64,000 nt of DNA from Dyadobacter fermentans (GTDB lineage: Bacteria > Bacteroidota > Bacteroidia > Cytophagales > Spirosomataceae): assembly GCF_019924045.1 (NCBI RefSeq), contig NZ_JAHXBN010000016.1, forward strand, positions 62,001-126,000, in the 5' to 3' direction. Positions within the stretch are counted from its first letter, which is position 1; every line of letters begins with the position of its first letter. This document shows positions 17,010 to 25,899 of the stretch, piece after piece. The notes below the pieces were generated by a model, which was not told where the DNA came from, made no database searches, and worked only from the letters and a program-made list of their open reading frames with translations. A program made the translations under genes and the position numbers.

Positions 17010-18779
17010 TCAGTAGGTTTGTTGCCGGTACGCCATATTATAGCGGATGGCAATCGAAAAGATATTGGAGTTGGTCGCAACCTTCGCATCTTGTGAGGTC
17101 ACTTTCCGCATGAGGTAGCGGCCATCGAGGAATAAGTTGTGGGCCAGCGAGTACGACAGGCGTAAATCTGTAAACAATGTAGTTGCTTTGATGCCCTGCC
17201 CTATTTTTTGATTCACTTCGCTTTCCCCTTCTCGGTCTATGTGCCGGGTTTCGTAACTTTTCGAAATATCGCCTCCGTAGTTCATCAAAGGCTTATCAGA
17301 AGGATCTTTACCCTGCATGGCCGACATAACCGTGCCGTAAATCGATAACCTTGGCGTGACTTTATAGCGCAAAATTCCCAGATATTCCCGGAAGTTCGCT
17401 CCCAGCGGGTGTGCGAGCGCCTGCCCGTAATGCATGTAATTGCGCCCGCCGTCCTTGTGTGAGTACGTGTAGGGGCGCACGACGTTGTATTCTGCCTGTA
17501 AGTCGAGGTTAGGTATGCCAAATGCGTCCACATATTTGGCACCGAGCTGGAAGCTGTATTTGTTAGTCCAGGATCCGCTGCCGTTAAAAAGGTATTTGGT
17601 CAAAAATTCATCTAGCACAAACTGGCTGTAAATAGAGGCGGTCTTGCCCACCAGCCAGCGGAAATCGAAACCGAGCAATGCATTGTCCTGGCTGCCGATG
17701 TAGGATTCTACATAACGGTAGAAGATAATGGGGTTGAGGTAATTGAGGTCGTAGCCGCCGCCCACGGAATCGCGGTTGAAAACTTCCGCTTCAAATACCC
17801 CGAAATTGATTTTGTCGGTCAGGTTAACGCTCAAATGGTGGATAGCCGCGAATTTCTTTTTTCTTAAAAACTCAGAGAAACCATCCTCGGCGCCATCAAT
17901 CATGCTGGTCCAGAGGTTGGTATAATGGAAGCGGCCGAGCTGGGTATCCAATCTTAAAAATAAATAAGGGCTGCTGTTGTCGGAAAGGATCAGCGAGCGG
18001 TAGCCACTGCCGAAAGTGTTGTAATCGTGCCCGAATTTTACATTGACGGCTTTCAGCGGACGGAAAGTAATGTAGCCGCGGGCTGAAAGGAAGTCATTGC
18101 CGTGGTTGCGCGTCGCTTTGGCCAGGCCTTCGCCGGGGAAACTGTACTTCGGCGCAAATGCATTCACATAGCGCGGAAACCGGCCCTGGTTATCGGAAAC
18201 GAATGTATAAAAGCCTAGCTTATCATTGATCATCCCCCGGATCTCGACCCCGCGGCCTGTAAACCACAGCGTCTGATGCGACGTGGTATCGTAGCTGTTG
18301 TCTTTTCCGATGAAATTGGTGGTAGTAAAATTGAAATGCAGGTCGAAATCTTTGTTGTGAATGCTGTACAGATCGGCAGGATGGTTGAAGAACTTGCGCT
18401 TCTGCCCCGGCGGCGGCGACTTGAACCAGCCCAGCCGTGCCAGCTTGTTGTATTTGGCCGAATCGGTGGAAATCATTCCCTTCGTCCATTCCCAGCTGTC
18501 TTCGCGCAGGTAATCGATCGTTTCCCAGTCGCGATCGGTCAGGTCAACGGTGCCTTCTTTTAATATGGAATCAGTTAGAGCGACCACCGCTTTACGCTCA
18601 AATGGCTTCGCATTGAAGTGAAAGCCTTCGGAAAATTTACCCCTTTTGATTTCCAGACGATCGATGAGATGATAATAGTCGTCGTTTAGCGGAACGAATG
18701 CACTTTGCGCGTGTACGTAAGCCGAGGATACCAGTGTTAAAAACAGTAATTTAAAAAGCCGGATAATTCCTTGATACAT
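17010..18779 (-). CDS. Outer-membrane beta-barrel protein, possibly Wzi/RemB-like
   Basis: The 589-residue protein has a signal peptide ending near AYVHAQS and a long beta-rich body with many Tyr/Phe/Gly residues, ending in a strand (IAIRYNMAYRQQTY). The N-terminal segment PLNDDYYHLIDRLEIKRG and the overall build recall capsule-assembly Wzi-like or gliding-associated RemB-like proteins of Bacteroidota. I am not certain of that assignment. The ATG at 18779 is preferred to the TTG three codons upstream. The gene lies 17 bp upstream of nadC on the same strand. Confidence 0.7.
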   Translation of the reverse strand: MYQGIIRLFKLLFLTLVSSAYVHAQSAFVPLNDDYYHLIDRLEIKRGKFSEGFHFNAKPFERKAVVALTDSILKEGTVDLTDRDWETIDYLREDSWEWTKGMISTDSAKYNKLARLGWFKSPPPGQKRKFFNHPADLYSIHNKDFDLHFNFTTTNFIGKDNSYDTTSHQTLWFTGRGVEIRGMINDKLGFYTFVSDNQGRFPRYVNAFAPKYSFPGEGLAKATRNHGNDFLSARGYITFRPLKAVNVKFGHDYNTFGSGYRSLILSDNSSPYLFLRLDTQLGRFHYTNLWTSMIDGAEDGFSEFLRKKKFAAIHHLSVNLTDKINFGVFEAEVFNRDSVGGGYDLNYLNPIIFYRYVESYIGSQDNALLGFDFRWLVGKTASIYSQFVLDEFLTKYLFNGSGSWTNKYSFQLGAKYVDAFGIPNLDLQAEYNVVRPYTYSHKDGGRNYMHYGQALAHPLGANFREYLGILRYKVTPRLSIYGTVMSAMQGKDPSDKPLMNYGGDISKSYETRHIDREGESEVNQKIGQGIKATTLFTDLRLSYSLAHNLFLDGRYLMRKVTSQDAKVATNSNIFSIAIRYNMAYRQQTY

Positions 18780-18905
18780 AGGCAACAAAAATCTACTACG
18801 ACCGCAATTGGAGCTTTTGCACGTAATTTTTAGAAATGGTGTTCCAAATTACGTCAATGAATTTGTATTATCTTGCATGGAGTAGTCTAAAAAACTGTCA
18901 CTCCC

Positions 18906-19550
18906 ATGTTTTTACTTTCCCAAAAACCTTCCATAGCAGATCACTATCTGGCCGAATTGCGTGACGTTAACTGTCAGAAAGACCGGATGCGATTTCGCCG
19001 GAATATGGAACGGGTAGGAGAGCTGCTGGCTTATGAAATGTCCAAAACGCTCACTTTCAAAACGGAGAAAGTAGAAACGCCGCTCGGTACCGCACCGTGC
19101 CGGTCGATGTTGCAACCCATCGTGCTGGCTACTATTCTGCGCGCCGGGTTACCGTTTCACCAGGGCTTCCTGAATATATTCGATAAGGCCGATAATGCAT
19201 TTATCGGGGCCTACCGTGGGCATCATATCAATGCGGAGGAGGAATTTACTGTTGAGATGGATTACATTACCAGCCCCGATCTAACGGGTAAAATCCTGGT
19301 GATGATCGATCCGATGCTGGCAACCGGCCGCTCCATGGAGAAGGTTTACCATGCATTGCTGCGCTTCGGCATTCCTTCGCAAACACATATTGCCTCCGTG
19401 ATCGCCAGTCCCGAGGGCGTTCAATATCTGCAAGAAAGAATCCCCCAATGCCGTTTATGGCTCGGTGCCGTGGATCAGAAGCTGAACGAACAATATTATA
19501 TAGTGCCAGGCCTCGGCGATGCCGGCGACCTGGCTTTTGGAGAGAAATAG
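18906..19550 (+). CDS. upp: Uracil phosphoribosyltransferase
   Basis: Upp salvages uracil to UMP with PRPP. The 214-residue protein shows PIVLATILRAGLPFHQG near residue 75, the PRPP-binding loop DPMLATGRSM near 138, and the uracil-binding C-terminus VPGLGDAGDLAFG. These cover the whole family core. It is a single gene, divergent from the barrel-protein gene and convergent with the TonB receptor gene, whose stop lies 12 bp away. Confidence 0.95.
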   Translation: MFLLSQKPSIADHYLAELRDVNCQKDRMRFRRNMERVGELLAYEMSKTLTFKTEKVETPLGTAPCRSMLQPIVLATILRAGLPFHQGFLNIFDKADNAFIGAYRGHHINAEEEFTVEMDYITSPDLTGKILVMIDPMLATGRSMEKVYHALLRFGIPSQTHIASVIASPEGVQYLQERIPQCRLWLGAVDQKLNEQYYIVPGLGDAGDLAFGEK

Positions 19551-19562
19551 CCTCTGCAAGTC

Positions 19563-22500
19563 TCAGTTCAGCAATTCATCAAACATAATGGATACATAGT
19601 ACGTGCTGCCCACGTTCGGACTGCCGTATGACTGGAAGTACGATTTCCCGAACAGGTTCGTCCCGCCCAGCTTGATGATCGATTTGATCGCGGGCACTTT
19701 CCAGCTAACCTGCGCATCGAGGTTGCTGATTGCCGGCACCCTTGTGTTTGAGAATACCGGTACATCGGTGGTAGTAGGAACCACAAAGCTCGATTCCCAC
19801 AAAAAAGCCTGCTGGTAGCGGTACACGACATTGAATCCCCAGGTGTTGGAGCTGGTAATGCGGCGGCCAAGGCTCACATTATACCGGTATTTAGGAGTAT
19901 TGAATTGCGAATACTGCACTTCCGGCGATGGAGTAAAGTCTTTCAACTCATTGTTCGCCACATTACCGCCGATATTGAATCCCTTCGGCAATGCATAATT
20001 CAGCCCGATCGCGAAGCCGCGCGTGGTGATCGTCTCGGTTGTATTGACGGTCCGCGCGTATCCCTGGTAGCTACCCACTCCAATGCCTGATTCAATCGGC
20101 AGGCCCGGCGCGGCGGCAGCCGTCGGTACCACGATCACCGTTCCGCCAATGAGGTTTTTGTATTTGCTGATATAATAGTAGGCGTCGATGAAGAGCTTTT
20201 TCGCGATAATGCCTTTATAACCAATCTCATAAGAAGCAATGCGCTCCGGTTTTAGTTTCACAGGCTGGTACTTAGGCAGTTTCCCCAATGCATACGCCTT
20301 CGCCAGATCGGGCACCAACGCGGGCACCTGGGTGGCGAGAATACCCGGCAATTGGGCCGACAGTACGCCTGGAAGCGTCTGGTTGACGCCCGCCTTGATG
20401 GCTGCCTGGATCACCGCCGGGTCATTGGGAATGGTTCCTGCCGCAACTCCCGCATTAACCTGCGCAGTCACCGCGGTCGTGACTTGCTGCGTAATGGCAG
20501 CGGTAGCCTGTTGCGTCACCACCACCGTAGCATATTGCTGTGCGCTCTGGACTACCGATGGGTCGCTCTGCACCACGGCGGTCACTGCGGCCTCGGAAAG
20601 GTTTTGCCGGAGAATGCCGCTCGAAAGGTTGTAACGTGAATCAAATTCGGGCAAACCACCTACCAGCGTTCCCGAGGGTGTCCGAAGGTCGATGTATTGG
20701 TTCTGTGTGGTGGGGATGCGGAAACCGGTTTGGTAGGAGAGGCGTATATTGTGTTCGCCAAATGTGGTCACCGCCGATACCCGGGGCGTGAACTGGCCGT
20801 CGAAATTCTCGTTTTTGTCGTACCGGATCGAACCAGTCAGTTTTAAATGATCGGAAAGCAGGCTTTTACCGGCCTGTACGAAAGCACCCCATTCATTAAT
20901 AGGTATCGTGCCGTCGCGGCCCTCTTTGGTATCTGCAAATAATGTCCCGGCTGAGCGCAGCGTGTAAAGGCGGTAGTTGGCCCCCGCGATCAGTTCCAGG
21001 AAGCGGATCTGGTTTTTAAAATTGTAAAAACCTTCGGCGTGGTACATATTGGTTTTATCGGCAAAACCGCCCCCGCCGTTCACAATCGGCATATTCCGGT
21101 ATTTATCCAGCAGCTGGTTAAAAGTGGCGCTGCCCGGTTGTGGCATATCACGGTCGGCGGCCTGTCTGCCGATCAAATGCGCTTCTTCCTCCGTTGTGCC
21201 CCGTGCGCGTGCGCCCACGAATGCACTCACGTACTCACCGAACCAGACATTGTTGGGTTTTATCTCGCCCAGCATGGAAACGGCTGCAAGTCCTGTAAGG
21301 TACGATTTGCCTGAACGTTCCTGCGTGGTGTAGGCTCTTAGTGTGAAATTGTCGGCCCGCAGTTCCAGTTTGGCTTGCGTCAGATTGAAATCCCGCAATG
21401 AATAGCGGCCTGTACCGGTGTAAACGGTTGTTCCATATCCGTAATTGACCTGCGCGATGGCTTCTATTTTTTCATTTAGTCGATAATGTAACGCGGCATT
21501 GGCCTTAAAGCTCTTGGTATTATAATCTACAAGGTCTTTTTCACGGAATCCTGTACGGCTTACAAACGCGCTTGGAACGAAGGCTACACCTGCTTCCGGT
21601 AATTGCCCGGCTGCGACCATTGCTTTGGCTACTGCATTGATATTGGTCTGGATTTCATCGCCATACACGTTTGTCCCGTCGTAATCCAGATCGGTACCTT
21701 TCCCGCGGTTAGGATCGGCATTACCACCTACGTTCAGGTTCGTATAATTGGTCGCTTCCCAGTCTTTGGCCTGGATGTACGAAAGGTTGACTTTGAATGC
21801 GAACTTGTTATTGAATGCCTTTGCATAGCGGATGGTGGCCTCTGCAAACGGGGTGGTGGCTTTCGAGCGGTTCTTTTCGTGCATAATACCGCCTTTCACG
21901 TTGGCGCTCAGCCCCTGGTAGAGGAATGGGCTTTTGCTGTTCATGAGCACCAACCCGTTTACCGCATTGGGCCCATAGAGCGCCGATGCCGCGCCGGGAA
22001 GTACTTCCACGCTCTCTACGTCGAGCTCCGACATACCGATGATATTGTCCAGCGGAAAATTGAGCCCGGGTGCCTGGTTGTCCATCCCGTCGATCATCTG
22101 CACGGTACGGGGGTTACCCGTCGCACCGAAGCCGCGCATATTGATGGATTTGAACAAAACACCCTGCGTAGTCATATCGATGCCTTTCAGGTTCGCGAGG
22201 GCATCGTAAAAATTGGTAGCAGGTGTGTCGCGAATGCCCCGGATATCGAGTTTTTCGACTGCTACCGGCGATTTCATCACACTCTCCTCCACACGGGAAG
22301 CCGAAACCACGATTTCCTTGCCGAGCACGGGCTGTTCCACCATTTTGATATCCAGGTTCGACATGCTTGCGGTGACCGCAATTTCCTGGGTTTGAAAACC
22401 AACGGAACTGACGATGATGGAAAATGGCGGATTGGAGGTGGTGCTCAGGGAAAACTCACCTTTTGTGTCGGTGATGGTGCCGGCTACTTTACCCTGTATA

Positions 22501-22646
22501 CGAATGCTGACGCCGGCGAGTGGTTCCTGGGTAACCGATTCGGTGACCTTGCCTGTCAAACTAATCTGCGCGAAAGAATGTTGGCAAAACAACAATAAGA
22601 GAAACAAGAGAGGCAGATTTCTGGGGGATGCAGAAGTTCGGATCAT
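19563..22646 (-). CDS. TonB-dependent receptor with CarboxypepD_reg-like domain
   Basis: This 1027-residue outer-membrane receptor imports an unknown ligand using TonB energy. It has a signal peptide to about residue 26, a carboxypeptidase-regulatory-like domain (LTGKVTESVTQEPLAGVSI) at 28-110, a plug with INMRGFGATGNPRTVQMIDG near 165 and SALYGPNAVNG near 220, and a C-terminal barrel. No SusD partner follows, so it is not a typical SusC pair. Between FRIPTTQNQYIDL and the KPERIASYEIGYKG strand lies an Ala/Val/Thr/Gln-rich insert of about 120 residues (about 672-794) with repeated TQQ steps. It probably forms an extracellular loop. The ligand cannot be inferred from neighbours. Confidence 0.93.
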   Translation of the reverse strand: MIRTSASPRNLPLLFLLLLFCQHSFAQISLTGKVTESVTQEPLAGVSIRIQGKVAGTITDTKGEFSLSTTSNPPFSIIVSSVGFQTQEIAVTASMSNLDIKMVEQPVLGKEIVVSASRVEESVMKSPVAVEKLDIRGIRDTPATNFYDALANLKGIDMTTQGVLFKSINMRGFGATGNPRTVQMIDGMDNQAPGLNFPLDNIIGMSELDVESVEVLPGAASALYGPNAVNGLVLMNSKSPFLYQGLSANVKGGIMHEKNRSKATTPFAEATIRYAKAFNNKFAFKVNLSYIQAKDWEATNYTNLNVGGNADPNRGKGTDLDYDGTNVYGDEIQTNINAVAKAMVAAGQLPEAGVAFVPSAFVSRTGFREKDLVDYNTKSFKANAALHYRLNEKIEAIAQVNYGYGTTVYTGTGRYSLRDFNLTQAKLELRADNFTLRAYTTQERSGKSYLTGLAAVSMLGEIKPNNVWFGEYVSAFVGARARGTTEEEAHLIGRQAADRDMPQPGSATFNQLLDKYRNMPIVNGGGGFADKTNMYHAEGFYNFKNQIRFLELIAGANYRLYTLRSAGTLFADTKEGRDGTIPINEWGAFVQAGKSLLSDHLKLTGSIRYDKNENFDGQFTPRVSAVTTFGEHNIRLSYQTGFRIPTTQNQYIDLRTPSGTLVGGLPEFDSRYNLSSGILRQNLSEAAVTAVVQSDPSVVQSAQQYATVVVTQQATAAITQQVTTAVTAQVNAGVAAGTIPNDPAVIQAAIKAGVNQTLPGVLSAQLPGILATQVPALVPDLAKAYALGKLPKYQPVKLKPERIASYEIGYKGIIAKKLFIDAYYYISKYKNLIGGTVIVVPTAAAAPGLPIESGIGVGSYQGYARTVNTTETITTRGFAIGLNYALPKGFNIGGNVANNELKDFTPSPEVQYSQFNTPKYRYNVSLGRRITSSNTWGFNVVYRYQQAFLWESSFVVPTTTDVPVFSNTRVPAISNLDAQVSWKVPAIKSIIKLGGTNLFGKSYFQSYGSPNVGSTYYVSIMFDELLN

Positions 22647-22934
22647 GGTTGATTAGTGGGTTGATGTCTGTAACAAGTTACTAAGAAATACATTTTGTTT
22701 ACATAATATCCAATTTTTTCTTTGGGTATTTATAAAGCAAAAATACATAGTACCGAGAGCCAAATAGTTCGACGCCGTGGAAGAAATTTAATGTAGTGAC
22801 GAAAGACAGCTATCTAAGCCATGAACTAACTTTCCGGGACTTTTCCGATGCCCGGATTAAGCATACTGACTCTTTATCGTTAGTTTTGAGGGATTTTATT
22901 TAACGTTATAACAAACATACCTTACACAACACAG
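22647..22934. other. Divergent intergenic region TonB receptor / GDP-mannose gene
   Basis: AT-rich spacer carrying promoters for both directions. TAGTTTTG at 22881-22888 matches the -7 consensus for the plus-strand guanylyltransferase gene, about 50 bp before its ATG, but no convincing -33 was found. No repeat or small gene is visible. Confidence 0.4.
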
Positions 22935-24002
22935 ATGCAGGACACTTATGTGATAATCATGGCAGGCGGCGTAGGAACCCGTTTTTGGCCGTTCAGCCGG
23001 ACGGATTTCCCGAAGCAATTCCATGATGTGCTTGGCACAGGAAGGACGCTGTTGCAGCAAACGGTCGATCGATTCGACGGCGTTTGCCCTATTGAGAACA
23101 TTTATATCGTAACGAGTCAGGAATACAAGGAACTGATCAAACAGCAGATTCCCGAGCTCACCGACGACCAGATCCTTCTGGAACCGCATCGACGGAATAC
23201 CGCGCCATGCATTGCCTATGCGTGTTACAAAATTGCAGCCCGCAACCCGAACGCGAATGTGGTGGTGGCACCTGCGGACCATATTATCTTGAAAGAAGAG
23301 GTTTTCAAGGACACGATCAAGGTCGCTTTGGGAGCTACCCGTAATGAGGACATCTTGGTTACGCTGGGTATCCAGCCGACCCGTCCCGACACGGGTTATG
23401 GCTATATCCAGTATATTCCGGATAAGCTGACTGTCAAAAAAGTAAAGTCATTTACCGAAAAGCCCCATCTCGAATTGGCATTGCAGTTCCTCGACAGCGG
23501 TGATTTTGTGTGGAATGCAGGTATTTTCGTCTGGAATGTCAATGCGTTCAAAAAGGCGCTGAGCCAATTCCAGCCTGATATTGCTGAAATTTTCCAGGGA
23601 GGAGTAGAGCATTACTACCTCGATTCGGAGGATTCATTCATTCAACGTGCTTACCAGCATTGCGGCAGCATTTCCATCGACAACGGTATTATGGAAAAGG
23701 CGGCCAATGTGCATGTTGTACTGGCAAGCTTTGGTTGGTCGGACCTGGGTACGTGGAAATCGATGTATGAAGTTTCGGAAAAGGATGAAAACCTGAATGT
23801 TACAGACGGCAACCTGATCCTGCATAATACCACGAACTCGATCATCAAAACGCCAAAAGACAAGCTGGTCGTGGTCAACGGCCTCGATGGTTTTATCGTC
23901 GCGGAGTTCGACGGGGTGTTGCTGATTTGCAAAAAAGATGATGAACAGAAGGTGAAGGAATTCGTGGCACAAGCCAAGGAGCTGGATCCTAAATATGTTT
24001 AA
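22935..24002 (+). CDS. Mannose-1-phosphate guanylyltransferase
   Basis: This nucleotidyltransferase makes GDP-mannose from mannose 1-phosphate and GTP for surface polysaccharide or glycoprotein synthesis. The 355-residue protein has the signature MAGGVGTRFWPFSR at residues 9-22, EPHRRNTAPCIAYA near 90, FTEKP near 173 and WNAGIFVW near 193. It lacks the C-terminal cupin phosphomannose isomerase domain of the two-domain ManC/CpsB type. The gene is transcribed alone and ends at an intrinsic terminator. Confidence 0.92.
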   Translation: MQDTYVIIMAGGVGTRFWPFSRTDFPKQFHDVLGTGRTLLQQTVDRFDGVCPIENIYIVTSQEYKELIKQQIPELTDDQILLEPHRRNTAPCIAYACYKIAARNPNANVVVAPADHIILKEEVFKDTIKVALGATRNEDILVTLGIQPTRPDTGYGYIQYIPDKLTVKKVKSFTEKPHLELALQFLDSGDFVWNAGIFVWNVNAFKKALSQFQPDIAEIFQGGVEHYYLDSEDSFIQRAYQHCGSISIDNGIMEKAANVHVVLASFGWSDLGTWKSMYEVSEKDENLNVTDGNLILHNTTNSIIKTPKDKLVVVNGLDGFIVAEFDGVLLICKKDDEQKVKEFVAQAKELDPKYV

Positions 24003-24032
24003 TGCGGTTGATTATTAATGCATACCGCTTGA

Positions 24033-24068
24033 AAATCCAGGTCAATTTGGCCTGGATTTGTTGTTTTT
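24033..24068 (+). terminator. Intrinsic terminator after the guanylyltransferase gene
   Basis: Stem AAATCCAGG (24033-24041) pairs with CCTGGATTT (24051-24059) around a 9-base loop. A T-rich tract follows. Confidence 0.7.
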
Positions 24069-24075
24069 AAATTAG

Positions 24076-24083
24076 TAAATTTG
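24076..24083 (+). promoter_or_regulatory. Candidate -7 element for the toxin-antitoxin operon
   Basis: TAAATTTG matches TAnnTTTG and lies 20 bp before the antitoxin ATG, directly behind the upstream terminator. TTTG at 24057-24060 is a little too close to be an ideal -33 box. Confidence 0.3.
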
Positions 24084-24102
24084 ATTAGTGTTGAATTAAC
24101 CA

Positions 24103-24390
24103 ATGCTTGCTATGTCTGACAAGGAAATGAAAACCGAAGCAATCCGTCTGATAAATGAGATAGATGAAGACCGCATGGAGGATTTGCTGTCGTGCCTCCG
24201 TGTTTTCAGAGATCAGCAAGACTATGATACCAATGCCCATTCCAATTCTCCGGAAGTAATCGAACAACTCAACCGATCTCTACGCGAAGCCAAAACGGGT
24301 CCTCTTTACACTACTGAGGAGGTTTTTAAAGAAGTTAGGCGTGGCTTACGAGATAGAATGGACAGATCCAGCAAGGGAAAACTTCTCTGA
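24103..24390 (+). CDS. Putative antitoxin of a ParE/RelE-type pair
   Basis: The 95-residue acidic protein (MKTEAIRLINEIDEDRMEDLLSCL at its start) precedes and overlaps a ParE/RelE-like toxin gene by 50 bp in another frame, as antitoxin genes often do. I see no ribbon-helix-helix motif that can be named. The first half is predicted helical. The second half (IEQLNRSLREAKTGPLYTTEEVFKEV) resembles the toxin-wrapping tails of many small antitoxins. Translation may start at 24103 or at the ATG at 24112. Confidence 0.7.
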   Translation: MLAMSDKEMKTEAIRLINEIDEDRMEDLLSCLRVFRDQQDYDTNAHSNSPEVIEQLNRSLREAKTGPLYTTEEVFKEVRRGLRDRMDRSSKGKLL

Positions 24391-24625
24391 AATAGCAGGT
24401 TATTTATACGATACCTGGGGAGAAGCTAGTGCAGAAAAATTTACAACAAAATTAGGAGCCAGTTTGGAGATTCTGGAACAATTTCCTTTTGCTGGAAAGC
24501 AGCACGATCATTTACCTGCGGTCCACGAACTTGTTATTAGCAAACACCACAGCTTGTTTTACGTTGTACACGACAGGAAAGTGATACTTATAAATATTTT
24601 AAATTCAGCGAAAAGAAAGCATTAA
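24341..24625 (+). CDS. ParE/RelE superfamily toxin
   Basis: The 94-residue protein has the compact build of RelE/ParE toxins: IEWTDPARENFSEIAGYLYDTWG at the start, SLEILEQFPFAGKQ in the middle, and a C-terminal ELVISKHHSLFYVVHDRKVILINILNS core. The frame starts with GTG inside the antitoxin gene, so the pair is translationally coupled. Whether it attacks gyrase (ParE) or ribosome-bound mRNA (RelE) cannot be decided by eye. It converges on recF across a near-perfect palindrome. Confidence 0.82.
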   Translation: MAYEIEWTDPARENFSEIAGYLYDTWGEASAEKFTTKLGASLEILEQFPFAGKQHDHLPAVHELVISKHHSLFYVVHDRKVILINILNSAKRKH

Positions 24626-24641
24626 AGCCACAGGTAGATTT

Positions 24642-24667
24642 TAATCACGGCGAATTCGCCATGATTA
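24642..24667. terminator. 26-bp palindrome between the toxin gene and recF
   Basis: TAATCA, a mismatch, then GGCGAATTCGCC, a mismatch, then TGATTA form an almost perfect palindrome between convergent genes. Short flanking AGCC and GGCT segments could extend the pairing. A bidirectional terminator is likely, but a protein-binding site is possible because the centre has no loop. Confidence 0.5.
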
Positions 24668-24677
24668 GGCTTAAAAC

Positions 24678-25775
24678 TCATTCTTTCAACACCTTCTCAA
24701 TCTCAAAAAACCTTACATCCGCCTTCACATGCTCCAAAATGCGCTGCGAGCGTTCGGGCCGGGCGTCTGTGATGAAAACCTGCGCTAAAAAGCCGGTATC
24801 GATCAATTCGATGAGTTTGTGGATGCGGCGGTCGTCGAGTTTATCGAAAATATCGTCGAGCAGCAGAATGGGCGTTTTGCCTTTTTCTTCTTTTAACAAT
24901 TCAAACTGGGCAAGTTTGAGGGCGATCAGGAAGGATTTTTGCTGGCCCTGCGAGCCGAATTTTTTGAGGGTAACCCCGTCTATTTCGAATACATATTCAT
25001 CCTTATGCACGCCCTTGCCTGTGCGTTGCGCGTGGAGGTCGCGGCTGCGGTTGCGGCGGAATTCGGTAGGGAAATCGGGGCTCGCCACTTCACTTTCGTA
25101 GATCACATCCACTTTTTCGTGACCGCTGCTGAGGAACTCATAGTATTTGCAGAATAGCGGGATGAATTTTCGCATGAACGTCGCGCGGTGCTCGTGAATG
25201 CGCTGCGAGAGGACGATCAGCGGCTCATTGTAGGTTTCCAGCAGGTCTTCGTCGAGGTAGTTTCTTTCGGCGAAGAGTTTTAAAAGGCCGTTCCGCTGCG
25301 TGAGTATCTTGTTGTATTGCAGAAAATCGCCGAGGTAACCGGGCACTGCCTGGCCGAGTACGCCGTCGAAAAAACGGCGGCGCTCCTCGCTGCCGTCGCG
25401 GATGAGGTCGGTATCGTCCGGGGCGATGAGAACCACCGGAAAAAGACCGATATGGTCGCTCAGACGGTCGTAGTGCTTCTTATCGGCCATGAAAACCTTC
25501 CGCTGACCGCGTTGCAGGCTGCATGTGATCTGAATGTGCTTGTCATGCTCGTTGAAAACACCGTCTATCAGGAAGAAATCAGCCGTGTGGCGGATGCCGA
25601 GCGCGTCCTGGTTGTGAAATGCGCTCTTGGTAAGGGTCAGGAAATAGATTGCGTCGAGCAGGTTGGTTTTGCCGCTGCCATTCTCGCCCACGATACAGTT
25701 CACATGTTTTCCAAAAGTGAAGGCCTTCTCCTCATAGCTTTTAAAGTAGGTAAGACGGAGCTTTTCTAGCCACAT
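24678..25775 (-). CDS. recF: DNA replication and repair protein RecF
   Basis: RecF is an SMC-like ATPase that helps load RecA at single-strand gaps. The 365-residue protein has the family start MWLEKLRLTYFKSYEEKAF, Walker A GENGSGKTN near residue 30, the ABC signature KKFGSQGQQKS near 268, and Walker B ILLLDDIFDKLDDRR near 300. It stands alone, not beside dnaN or gyrB as in many other phyla. Confidence 0.96.
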   Translation of the reverse strand: MWLEKLRLTYFKSYEEKAFTFGKHVNCIVGENGSGKTNLLDAIYFLTLTKSAFHNQDALGIRHTADFFLIDGVFNEHDKHIQITCSLQRGQRKVFMADKKHYDRLSDHIGLFPVVLIAPDDTDLIRDGSEERRRFFDGVLGQAVPGYLGDFLQYNKILTQRNGLLKLFAERNYLDEDLLETYNEPLIVLSQRIHEHRATFMRKFIPLFCKYYEFLSSGHEKVDVIYESEVASPDFPTEFRRNRSRDLHAQRTGKGVHKDEYVFEIDGVTLKKFGSQGQQKSFLIALKLAQFELLKEEKGKTPILLLDDIFDKLDDRRIHKLIELIDTGFLAQVFITDARPERSQRILEHVKADVRFFEIEKVLKE

Positions 25776-25899
25776 GAACTTCTTTGTTATTTAGTTTATG
25801 CTTATTTTCGCACATCATTGCGTGAGTACGGCAAAACAGACTCTGTTCATACCATAACTTTAAGACAAAGTTCTGTCTTTATAAACGAGAACCAAATAC

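Noticed and set aside
21603..22598. 331-codon open frame on the plus strand opposite the TonB receptor gene
   Set aside because: It is antisense to the well-supported receptor over its conserved plug domain, shows no recognisable domain, and is rich in Cys/His/Arg as expected for a shadow frame.
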